From contig OZ020267.1 of NCBI GenBank assembly GCA_963971225.1, positions 70,717,718-70,781,717 of the forward strand: 64,000 nucleotides of DNA, given 5' to 3'. This document shows, piece after piece, positions 1 through 10,505 of the stretch. Within the stretch, counting starts at the first letter, position 1; each line of letters starts with the position of its first letter. This DNA is from Melieria omissa (taxonomy: Eukaryota; Arthropoda; Insecta; Diptera; Ulidiidae). Made by a program: the position numbers and the translations under genes. Under the pieces are notes generated by a model. The model was not told the origin of the DNA. It made no database searches and was given only the letters and a program-made list of their open reading frames with translations.

Positions 1-1620
1 AACTTGTGTTTCTAGGGCTGCAGGCATTCGTTTGTGAGGATATCTGCTAAAGCGCCTAAAATTAGGTTAACTTTGCTGGAAATTCGTTAGGTTTTCATGT
101 TGAGTGCAGTTTGTGGGTTTTATTTGGTTTATGTGTTAATAATTCTAGAATTTATACTCGAAATGTGTGCACTTTAAAGTGAATTTTGATTTAAGACGCC
201 TGAAAGTAGGCAAAATTTGATAAAAAAACTACATTAGTAGTCTTCAAGTTTCTAGTCGGTTTAATTTTGACTTCTTTTTGTCCTTTATTAAAGTGAATTT
301 AAATTTAGGGCGCCTAAAAGTATGCTTAAATTTAACAGACATTTAATTTTGTGGGCTTCCAACTTCAAGTAGGCTTTTGTGTTGCGCAATTATTATCATA
401 AATATTTTTTTGTTTAATATAAAAGTGTATTTTGACTTAGGGCGCCTAAAAGTATGCCAACTTTGAAAGAAAATTAAATTAGTGGGCTTCAAAATTGAAG
501 CAGGTTTTATTTGGTATGCATTAATAAACGCATATTTCAGCTTGTAGCATATTCTAGTAAATTTCAATCTAGGACGCCTAAAAGTATACATCGTTTTGGG
601 GGAAAATGAAATTAGTAGGCTTTAAATTTAAAATAGGCTTTATTTTATGTGCAATTATAACAATAAACTTATATTTGCGGCATATTAAAGTGAATTTCCA
701 TTTAGGGCGCCTAAAAGTAGGCAAAATGTTAAAGAAATTTACATTAGTGGGCTTGAACATTTTAGAAGGTTTTATTTAATGCGCAGTTACGTGTATAATC
801 ACAAGCTTCCATTTGCATTAACTAAAAGTGAATTTTAATTAAGAGCGCCTAAAAGAAGGCAAACGTTTAAAGAATTTTAAAGAAAAAATTTATTTATTTA
901 AATGCTTTAAAGAAAAAAAATTAGTAGACTTCGAGTTTCTTATTTAAATTCTTGGGTAATATTGAACATAATATTTTATTTGTAATATCTGAAGTAAAGT
1001 AAATTTAAATGTAAGGCGCCTAAAAGTAGATAAACTTGAACAAAACGTTTAATTGGCTTTAAAATTCAAGTAAGCTTTATTTGATGTGCAGTTATAATAA
1101 TAAACTTCTATTTGTATTATTGAAAAGTGAATTTCCATCTACGATGCCTAAAAGTATGCAAATGTTTAACTGAATTTGAAATTAATGGACTCCAAAATTC
1201 AAGAAGACTATATTTTAAGCACAATTATAACAACAAACATTTCAGCATATCAAAGTGAATTTAAATTTAGCTCCTAAAAGTAGGCAAAATGATTAAAAAT
1301 AACTTTAGTAAGCTTTAAATTTCAAATAGGCTTTATTTGATATGCAATTACAATCATAAATATTTATTTGCATCAAATAAAAGTGAATTTCTGTTTAAGG
1401 CGCCTAAAAGTAGGCACAATTTTAACATCAAATTAAATTAGTAGGCTTCAAGAAGGTTTTTTATTTACATTTGAAAAACCAACTTCCAGTTGCAGCATAT
1501 AACATTGATTTTCAATTAAGAGCGCCTAAAAGTATGCTCATTTTTTTAATGAATACTTCAATTAGTGGGCTTCAAACTGCAATCAGGCTTCATTTAATAC
1601 GCAATTATAACCAAAAATTT
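1..1620. repeat. Tandem array, about 12 units of 114-171 bp (mean about 134)
   Basis: Each unit carries AAGTGAATTT...GCGCCTAAAAGTA(T/G)GC...TTAGTGGGCTTCAAA...AGGCTTTATTTGATG..GCAATTATAA. The CC of the core falls at 56, 200, 314, 446, 578, 711, 849, 1020, 1148, 1274, 1404 and 1526. The GCGCCTAAAAGTATGC core is the best-conserved part. The array runs off the left window edge. Confidence 0.9.
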
Positions 1621-3299
1621 GTATTTTTTAACCCACAATGAAAAAATGTCACCCACAAATAAATCTTCCATTCAAATCATGACATCAGGACATCATCAAG
1701 TCCCAGCACAAAGCTCCTAGCATAGCTTCAAAAGCGACCGCCTATAAGCTATGTTTCATGAACAATTGTTCGCTTAAATTTCAATCAACAATTGCCATAA
1801 GTTCGCACCTCCCACTTGTGGCGCCAGCAACAAAGCAGTTGCCTCGTTCGCTGCTCGTTCAACTTTACCCCTAATTGTATGCTTTCAAATAGATAAATGT
1901 TTTCGCTTCGCCAAATAATAGGCCACTTAGCGCTTATGAACCCCATCATTACCCGGCTTTGGTCTCATACTTGCTTGGCATTCGATCAGATTTGTTGTTG
2001 TGCTTTTGTGCCGTGTGGACGTTCTGGTTGCCTCCAATTACGGTGTCGCCATGGCGCGCTTCATTATACATTTGTGCTTTCGCTCAACTCCACCTGCTCC
2101 TCTGCTCCAAGTCTCACTCATCGGCTTACTGCTCTACGCCGCTGGCAGATTTTGCATAATTTTCTATTATTTCATTTGCATGCTCGATTTTGTAAGACAA
2201 AATCAATGCGGCCAAGTAAATTGCTGCCAACGTTGCCGTGAGCACTTCGGTAATTATATTCGAACCGCTCGCTGGAACGCAATGCCGGAAAAATTTAATT
2301 GCCGAGTGTGTACGAAAGGGTCTGAAATTGGCCAAATATTTGAAATTTGTGAAACAACGGGCGGCGAGTGGCAGCAGCAGTTGTCGAGTGGAATTGGAGT
2401 TGGAGTCAATGAATGCTTGCGTCACGTCAGTCGAATTAAACTAATTTACATAAAGACTGCAACAGGGGTTAATTGTTGTTGTGGTTGTTGTTATTGTTGC
2501 TGTTTCTGTTTTTGCCATTTGCATTTCACCCCATTTTTACATATCGCCCCCCAAAAAAGGGTGAATTTGCTTTATATTTGCCGACAGTCAACTGTTGCAT
2601 TTTGTTGCGGTTACATGTTTTGTTGTTGTTGTTGGTTTTGCAAATTTTATGCAATTTGAGGCATTGAACGTTTGTATGCGTTCAACTCAAATTGCATATT
2701 TCCACACAATTGCACAGGACACCAAAGAACCACAAACAACATGTTAAGTGTACTCAATCAGCCGTGGAATGAAAAGTGGCCAAGTGAGGTGTCAATTTAT
2801 AAAATTTTTTTGAAAGCCAACTGGTAGGTGTGAACTTGAGTCAAGTTTTGGTTTGAGTTAGTTAATACTTTTGTTTATGGTTTGATTGATTTTTTGGGGC
2901 CAAGTGTGATCGTAGATCAATAGACAGTTAATGCTTATTTGGTGATTTTTGTGATGTTTGGTTTTGAACAAATTATGAAGAACCACATACAGATAGAGTT
3001 GGAGAGTTTTAACAGAGTTAGATGGAATAAATTGTTCGCAAATTTGTTTTAGGCTGTTTCTTGTTACTATTCCTGAAAGCCATTTGAAAAGTGTGACTAA
3101 AATGTTTTTGGAAACACTCATTGATTTGTAGACCAAAACAACAATTGGTACCATACATTCGAAATCTTCAAACCCTTTTGAAAGCAAAGCCCATGAAGCT
3201 AGGTTTTTAATACAAACATTTTTTAATGAAAAGCAAAATAAATGCTAAAATCTCAGTTCCAGCTCCTAGAAGCAGAGACATTTGTAAAATATACACAAT
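1621..3299. other. No gene recognised
   Basis: AT-rich, with TTG-type microsatellites at about 2470-2515 and 2620-2640 and the hairpin at 2648-2698. A 219-codon open frame (2000-2659) is Cys/Phe-rich because of those microsatellites and has no recognisable domain. Confidence 0.7.
2648..2698. other. Strong inverted repeat (hairpin), 20-bp arms
   Basis: The left arm TATGCAATTTGAG plus TTGAACG (split by GCA at 2661-2663) pairs perfectly with CGTTCAA plus CTCAAATTGCATA, around an 8-nt loop (2671-2678). No MITE-like target duplication is evident. Confidence 0.75.
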
Positions 3300-4850
3300 T
3301 TTTTATAATCTCAATAAGTTTTTCTTATTCTTGCTCTTTAGCATAAAGTTGACTCACTTTTTCGTTAAAAGTGACCCTAAAAGTATGCTACAAAGTATGA
3401 AATTAAACATTAATTAAGTTAATTCGTGATTTGTAAAGCATATGTGATAATGTACAGATTGGCTAAATGAGTGCTGTCTCAAGTGATCTGTAGATCCCAC
3501 CTCTAATCCCTTCTTTTCCTTGTCCCTTTGTACTCATGTTTCCCCCTATTTTCTGCTCCCCGGCTTCGGCCGTTTGTGTCGTTTAATGTTTATTGTACTT
3601 TTTGTTACTCGTTATTCGACATCAGACGAATAAACACCATCCAAACCTAAACCCGAAAATAACGAAGCGATTAAACACAAATGAAGAATTTTCTGGGACT
3701 GAAGAGAAATCAATGAAGTCATAATTTATTTGTCATTTCTTTTTTCCAACTCGTAGAAGCTGACCAATTTTTCATATAAATAATATTTGTGTAAACTGAA
3801 ACTGTTTTTTTTATCTTACTTCTTTTCCATGAAGAAAACATTCAAAGTGATCCTAAAAGTATACTATAAAATATCAAGTTAAACATTTACTAAGTTAACC
3901 TGTGATGTTCTGAGTTTATGCCCAAATAAAGGGATCCAAAAGAAGTTTGTGGTCTGAAAAAGACTGCTTGATTTTGTATAACATGGCCAAAGAAATCAAC
4001 TAAGTCATATCTATCCGTTTTTCTGTTCATCCGCCGGTTGACAAATGCTTTCCAAATCGTAGAGGGAGAGTCTAATATTTAATGTAGACAATATTTGTAT
4101 AAACTAAAACTGTTATTCTTATTGCAACGATGCGGCACTCTGTGCTGTGCTATGCATTAATGCTTTTCCAAGCATACTTTTAGGCATGCACTTTGGAGTA
4201 CGGCAAACTTGCTATAATTCCGATATGGCGAGGATGGTTCGCGAAAGGTTATGAGCGGTGCTAAAACAATCGAGATAGAGAGTACAACTAGAATGTGCAA
4301 GAAACATCGACACGATAAGAAAACATGTATAAAAAGCAGCAGTGTGCAGCGCAAAGGGTCGTGTCTTAGTTGAATAACAAAGTAGTAACAAGTGGAGATA
4401 CAAGCAAAGTGTAAATCTGTAAATAAAGTGATTGTTGGTTTTTAACTGCGTTTGCGCTGAATAATTGAAGTGGTTTTCTTTTATTTTAGCACAATCCAAA
4501 AACGAACTTAGAGAGGTGTTTTTCGTAACATTATTTTTGGTCTTCTATAAAAAGTTGAAGTATTTATTGACTAAACATAATCCTAAATGTATACTACGAA
4601 CTATGGAGTTAAACATTTACAGAGTTAACCTGTAAAATCTAGAGCGAATGCTAGAATGATGTGGACCAGAAGAAGGAGTCCCTAGTAGTGGAAAAGTATG
4701 CATGACTTCATTTTTCATGGCTAGAAGAATCAATGAAGTCATAACCTATCCGAGTTTCTATCTGTCCGCTTGCTGAGAAGCTGGATTGTTTTCGAGAAAG
4801 TCGAGGTATTGGAATGAAATTTGATATAAACTGAAAGGAAACCAGCTATT
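3300..4850. repeat. Tandem array, 3 diverged units (about 318 bp before insertions)
   Basis: Units share CCTAAAAGTAT(G/A)C, TTAAACATT...AAGTTAA, AATCAA.GAAGTCAT and TATAAACTGAAACTG. Cores at 3376, 3851 and 4581. The second spacing is lengthened by the solo LTR. The first contains an extra stretch of about 155-175 bp (roughly 3486-3660) that I cannot identify. Confidence 0.75.
4123..4530 (+). mobile_element. Solo LTR, copy 1 (408 bp)
   Basis: Starts TGCAACGA and ends TTTTCGTAACA (TG...CA), flanked by a 4-bp direct duplication TTAT (4119-4122 and 4531-4534). Internal order fits an LTR: TATAAAAAG at 4328, then AATAAA at 4422-4427. Homologous over its length to 20421-20852. No internal retroelement coding sequence lies beside it, so it is a solo LTR. 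It interrupts one unit of the 3.3-4.85 kb tandem array. GCATACTTTTAGGC lies 50 bp inside its 5' end. Superfamily is not determinable from an LTR alone; a 4-bp duplication fits gypsy-type elements. Confidence 0.85.
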
Positions 4851-6339
4851 CAGTATTATGAAACTAATGCTAAACAAAATTTAGTAAATGATTTATTCTC
4901 CCAGGAAGCTTCATATAAGAGTGAAATAATGGCTGAAACTGTACTCAATAGAATCGTGTAAGACGTTATAAACCAGACCTTTCTATACTCTCACCTCTCT
5001 TGTCTTGTTCCTCTTTAGAGCGACTGTCCATCGAACCAGCATATGGTTTGTGATTTACTTGTCACCAATTGGCATTTGAACTCCAGATTTCTATGCCACG
5101 AATCAAATTTGAAAGCACTAAAACGTGTCTTCCTGTAGTGCCGCTTCGAATTGAAAAACAAAACTATGTTCAGCACTGTATTCTTGGTCTATTAACCAAT
5201 TTTCAAAGCACCATAACGTTTTTGCCAGTTTCTCCACAAAAATCTTCTCTTCACCTTACCTTTCTTCTCTTGACTTAATGTTATAAATGTACATACAACA
5301 AATTGTATTTGTTATTGTTGAATATTTTCAATCTTTTGCGCCCTTCAATAGGCTACATATTTGGCTTTTACAATCGCAGGCCGCGTCGGCTCAAACACCT
5401 ACACGCTTCTTCATCCTCGCACATTTGTGTATGTGTGTTTGTGTGTATGCATACTTGACATTTTTGTTGACTTTCATGCACGTCAATTGACTGTGAACAC
5501 TTAATTCACACACTGCCAATAAAATTTAATGCACTTGTGAAAAGCCAAACGGGCAACTTTCGCTAACCGGTGGCGCAGTTATTGTCGAACCGTGTAGCGT
5601 TCGAGCATCGAGCAACGGGCATCGATGCGCCATGTAGGGCGTGCGTGCGTACGCTTCTCGCAGCATACTTTGCGGCGCTGTGTCGTTGTAAAATTTAATT
5701 GAAATTTTGACACATTTTAACATGCGCGCTCATATTTATTAATATATTTTTTCCCTGTTCGTTATTCGGATCGTTATGTGTGCGTTGTTGTTTTGCGCGC
5801 GTTTCATTCAAACAGTGCGCAAGTCTGCCTTTAGGCGCAACATGAACGCTTAAATGCTTGTCGCGTCTGTGTATGTGTGTGTGTGTGTGGCGCTGTGCGG
5901 TCCATTGGTATTTATGTGTGCGGGAGTGTGTGTGTGTGTGTTGCCGAGTGTGTGTTAATGTGTTGCAAATTTGTTATGTTGAAAGTTTCATCGTTTATGT
6001 TTGTAGTTTAAAGTTAATGTAGCATACTTTTATGTGTTAATTGAGAATTAAGTTTCTTATGTGCACTTTGTGTACATGAATGGTGAAGTTTTAGCAGCAA
6101 CAGTTAATAATTCAAAATTAATGTGAGATTATTGTTAGATAGTAATTTGTTCGCATTTTATTAATTTAGTTTTGTACTGGTGATGAAATAAATTAAAGGA
6201 GGGCTGCGTTGAAATGAGATGCTGAAATGAACTACTGCTGATTTTAAGCCCTTAAGCAGTTCATGCTTTTAATGTTTTTTTTTTAATTTTTTTATTAGTT
6301 TTCAATTCAAATACTGAGACAATGTTTATCAAATTTGTT
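4851..6339. other. No gene recognised
   Basis: Mixed AT-rich sequence; a somewhat GC-richer patch at 5530-5840 and GT runs at 5870-5945. Motif-like GCATACTTT words at 5663 and 6022. Confidence 0.7.
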
Positions 6340-6910
6340 TTTGTTTCTAACTCGACCTGGTCTAGGTGTAAGTTTTAGTTTAGGTCGAAGTCATAGCCTA
6401 AGTTTAAGTCGAGTTTCAGGCCTATGTATAGGTCTAAGATTAAGTCTATGTCTATGTCAAGTTCCAAGTCATAGTCTGAGTCGAATTATAGTTCTGAGGT
6501 TAGGTCTTAGTCTAAATCTAAGTATAAGTCTAAGTCTATGTCGAAGTCATAGTCTAAGTCTAAGTCGAGTTCTAGGTTTAGGTCTAAGTACAACTCATAA
6601 CCTTAGTCTATGTCTAAGTCTAAGTCTAAGTCTAAGTCTAAGTCTAAGTCTAAGTCTAAGTGTAAGTCTAAGTCTAAGTCTAAGTCTAAGTCTAAGTCTA
6701 AGTCTAAGTCTAAGTCTAAGTCTAAGTCTAAGTCTAAGTCTAAGTCTAAGTCTAAGTCTAAGTCTAAGTCTAAGTCTAAGTCTAAGTCTAAGTCTAAGTC
6801 TAAGTCTAAGTCTAAGTCTTAGTCGAAGTCTATGTCCAAATCTAAGTATAAGTCTAGTACGGTAGAATACAGATCTAATCTAAGTCTAAGTCTAAATCGG
6901 AGTCTATACA
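6340..6910. repeat. (TCTAAG)n hexamer array with degenerate flanks
   Basis: 6612-6818 is almost perfect TCTAAG repeat (one G variant at about 6661). Both flanks (6340-6610, 6818-6910) are the same hexamer heavily mutated. Open frames across it are Ser-Leu, Ser-Lys or similar dipeptides and are not genes. Confidence 0.95.
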
Positions 6911-8129
6911 GGTGTATCATATTTTTTTTCCTTTTTTTAATTCTATTTCGACCTTTAATTAAACAAACAAATTAAAAAAAAACAAACAAATTAAAAAATT
7001 TTTTATTTTAATTAAAAAACAAATCAATTAATTGAAAATAACTTTTTGACATTTGCAAGAACTAATAAATATTAATTTGCAGCCTAAAACTATGCAATGC
7101 ATGCATGCAATTGAATTACGTGCAGTTACTATAGAATTTGGCCATCACTAGTCACACCCTCTCTTTCTCCGAACTAAAACTCTTCTTTTGTTACTACGAA
7201 CTGGTTGCGTTTGCCCGTCTCACTCACCTCCACTGCGAGCCAACCCTCATGTGTGCATTCATCATGCACATTGGCTACCGATAAGAATTTAATTTCCTTT
7301 CAAATGTACGAACCGCATTTGCACACCAGTCGCCCGGCCGTCGCTATCGACATGTGGTCGTTGCACTGGCGGGCATTTTCGGGAACCGGGTGGCGCAGTG
7401 TTGACCAATGTCACTTGATATTTCCCTCATTGGCATACAAATTTAATTGAAAACCCCTCATGCCAGTATTTTATTACTGGTCGGTCGTCATTGATTGTCG
7501 AATGCAACGACCGACCAAGCGACAAGTGTGTCAGGTGACTTCAAATGGGAATGAAGGAAATGGGCGCTCGACGAGGCCTCTTTCGAAGAGTACTGGAGCG
7601 GTTGTAGAGCGTTGAGAGGTGCGGTCGTAGCTTGAGGTGTGGGCGTAGTGTAATGAAAAACCAGAGCAATGAGCGTTGGATGGAATATTTGGTGTCCGTA
7701 TTGGTGCTGGGCAGCAAATGGAGCACAGCATTGTTTGACAATGACAGCCAAATGTTACATATGTCGTGCCAACTTAGAATTATATGGCAACGCAATTTCG
7801 CTCGCAAATGAAGCAGCTTCGGGTTTGAGCTCAGAGCTGAGCATTGTATGCGAGTTCAATTGCTGCAGTCGATGCAAATGTCAAATTTGTGCTGCAAGTG
7901 TCAGTCAATGTTAACAATCGACTGGTGCATGGCAAATGAGCAGAAGCAGTGCCTGTAAATTTGGTTGAAGCTTTGCATTTGTCCCCATATGCAAATGTGT
8001 TTGCATTGCTGCGAGCTTAGTAAACTTAGAAATGATTAATATTAATGCACAGCCTAAAAGTATGCAATACATGCAGGCAATTGGTACAAGTGCTGTTCAT
8101 ATGGTAGTTGGTTATTTATCAATTTAAAG
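6911..8129. other. No gene recognised
   Basis: Starts with A/T tracts (AACAAACAAATTAAA), then moderate-GC unique sequence with the hairpins at 7463-7516. Two copies of an AATATTAATGCAGCCTAAAA-like word lie about 970 bp apart (7070-7096 and 8040-8066). Confidence 0.65.
7463..7516. other. Two abutting inverted repeats
   Basis: CCAGTA/TACTGG (7463-7480) overlaps by two bases a perfect 10-bp inverted repeat GGTCGGTCGT/ACGACCGACC (7479-7488, 7507-7516), with a further CATT/AATG pairing inside the loop. The two hairpins are mutually competitive at the shared GG. Confidence 0.6.
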
Positions 8130-8850
8130 GGCGAAGAGAGAGAGAGAGAGATTGAACTTAGATTAGATCAATAAAAAAAATATATTTATAAAATTACTAT
8201 AATGAATCTGTTGATCGAATTATATCAAATTAATGTTCTATTCTACGAATGTTTATTAAGAATTTATGCATATTTTTTAGTTAAGAATGAAACTAAGTGA
8301 GGAGTAGAAAGGAATTTGAAAGATGAGAAGCTAAACAATGAAATCGATTTCATATCAGATCAATGAATGAAATGTATATATAAAATAAAATGAATTTGTT
8401 CTTAATCGATACAAATCAATGTTTTGCACAAGAAATGTTTATTAAAAATCTATGCATATTTTTGAGTTGAGAAGGAAAGTTTCTGAGGAGTTGAAGGGAA
8501 GGGAACAAATAAATATATATTTATAAAATGACTATAATGAATCTGTTAATCAAGTTATATCAAATTTATGTTACATGTTAAGAATGTTTATTAGGAATTG
8601 CTGGAAATTGTTTAGTTAAGAAAAAAATTCCTGAAAAGATGAAGAAAATTTGAAAGCTGAAATAAGGAAAAATAAGATTTATCTCAAATCAGATTATAAA
8701 TAAAAATATATTTATAAAGTAACTGTTGTGACGTTGTGCGTCGATGTGGATGTAATCTAAAAATAAGACAAATATTTATAAATTTTATGAAATGATTGTT
8801 GATCGATACACTTGATTTGCATTGAAATCTAAAAATAAAATGAAATTCAG
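8130..8850. repeat. Diverged tandem array, about 4 units of 150-190 bp
   Basis: Recurring words: ATATATTTATAAAAT.ACTATAATGAATCTG, GAATGTTTATTAAGAATTTATGC, GTTAAGAA.GAAA. Landmarks at 8248, 8434 and 8582. A GAGAGA tract (8136-8151) sits at the left edge. Confidence 0.7.
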
Positions 8851-9059
8851 TCACTCAGACAGTAACGGAAACAGGAAGGAAAGGCAGCCTAAACAAATCA
8901 ATAAAATTGGCAATGGCAAAAAAACGAATGTAAAATGTTGAATAAAAACGACAACAAGCCAACATGGAAAATGCCAATTTTGCGAGACTGCAGACAGTCG
9001 TAAGAAAAAAAGGGTAGAAATTCAGGCAGCCAGACAGAGAAATGGCCTCACAGACAGAT

Positions 9060-9120
9060 ACAAACGCACACATACACACACACGCACACACACACACAAA
9101 CACACACCGAGCGCCGTAAA
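9060..9120. repeat. (CA)n microsatellite
   Basis: Interrupted CA repeat with ACACACGCACAC variants. A related (GT)n run lies at 9461-9487. Short GT/CA runs also occur near 5870, 22480, 23760, 37190 and 52325. Confidence 0.9.
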
Positions 9121-9282
9121 CACACACGCAGAGCTGCACAAACCAAGACACAACGATAAAACCCCAAAGAGGAAGTGTCAATGTACGCCAAGTCGGATGC
9201 AAAGCAAAAAAAGAAAAAGAAGTTGGCAGAACAGAAAATCGGCGGCAAATGTTACAACTAAGACTGAAAACGGCGCCACGCA

Positions 9283-9459
9283 TTAAGCCGAAACGATAAG
9301 ACAACCGACCAGTCAGAGTCAGCCCAAGTGATACCAATTCGGTTCAGCTGCAGCTCAACTAAATTCAGCACAATTCAACGTCATGCAGCGCCATTCAGCA
9401 CAATTCAGCAGCACAGCTCAGTCTGGCTTAAGCGGTGGTTCATTTCAGTTTCTTGGTAC
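9283..9459 (+). other. Possible untranslated 5' exon or promoter region (donor at 9460)
   Basis: This stretch contrasts with its AT-rich surroundings. It contains ACCAGTCAGAGTCAG, several TTCAGCACAATTCA-type words and ends TTCTTG|GTACGTG, a plausible donor followed by a GT microsatellite. No TATA box or coding frame is recognised. It could equally be chance sequence. Confidence 0.18.
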
Positions 9460-10074
9460 GTGTGTGTGTGTGTGTGTGTGTGTGTGTTTATGTCATCATT
9501 GTAGCTGCATTGATGTCTTGTTGTCTTGCTGCTGTTGTTGTTGTTGTTGTCGTAGTGTTTGGCTTTGTACTGATGGCATTATTCAAATTTATTGACGTGT
9601 CGATATTTTGCCGTTTATTGAATTGTACGCATTGGCTCACATGCTGCTATGTGCGTTAAAGGATATGCGATAACGATAAGCGCTGTAAGGCAAGGATTTT
9701 ATTTTATGCTAATATCGAAAATTTATTTTCCCTTGAGCCTGCTTTATACATTTTTTTTGGTTATGTTATTGTTTGATCATTGCATCATTGTTGATATTGT
9801 TGTTTTTCTGATGTCTTTTTTCTGTTTTATTTGCCTTTAATGTAAACTTTCGTTAGAGAAACGAGAAACGTTTTCAATTGGGCTTTAACTGACATGGACA
9901 GAAAATTCCTGCGTCATGGTAGCAATAAAGACAACAACAACAACACTGCAAACAATATCGCTTAGCAGAAGATGCAATTTTGTTTTTAGTTTTGTTCAGT
10001 TTTGTATATTTTCATTTGAATTTTTTAATAATTTTTTTATGTTTCCATCCGATTGGGGAAAGTAAAAAATGAAG

Positions 10075-10505
10075 AAATTAAAAAATAAAATAAAATAAAA
10101 TAAACTAAAATAAAATAAAATAAAATAAAATAAAATAAAATAAAATAAAATAAAATAAAATAACATGAAATAAAATAAAATAAAATAAAATAAAATAAAA
10201 TAAAATAAAATAAAATAAAATAAAATAAAAAAAAAATAAAATAAAATAAAATAAAATAAAATAAAATAAAATAAAATAAAATAAAATAGAATAAAATAGA
10301 ATAAAATAAAATAAAATAAAATAAAATAAAATAAAATAAAAAAAAATAAAATAAAATAAAATAAAATAAAATAAAATAAAATAAAATAATTTAAAATAAA
10401 ATAAAATAAAATAAAATAAAATAAAATAAAATAAAATAAAATAAAATAAAATAAAATAAAATAAAATAAAATAAAATAAAATAAAATAAAATAAAAATAA
10501 TAAAT
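10075..10505. repeat. (TAAAA)n pentamer array, about 430 bp
   Basis: Nearly pure TAAAA/AATAA repeat with a few point variants. The long minus-strand open frame through it (Phe-Ile-Leu-Tyr repeats) is a product of the pentamer and not a gene. 10510-10960 is AT-rich sequence apparently decayed from similar material. Confidence 0.95.

Larger units (their letters stand above)
8851..10074. other. No coding gene recognised
   Basis: Contains the CA/GT microsatellites, a TTG run (9530-9551) and the possible noncoding exon listed separately. Open frames reflect repeats. Confidence 0.65.

Noticed and set aside
2000..2659. 219-codon frame
   Set aside because: Cys/Phe-rich from TTG microsatellites, no domain, and competing frames overlap.
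2648..2698. microRNA precursor
   Set aside because: The stem of 20 pairs does not extend further on either side and the loop is 8 nt; too short for a typical pre-miRNA.
6335..6865. Long open frame of Ser/Leu repeats
   Set aside because: Product of the TCTAAG hexamer array; two other frames are open too.
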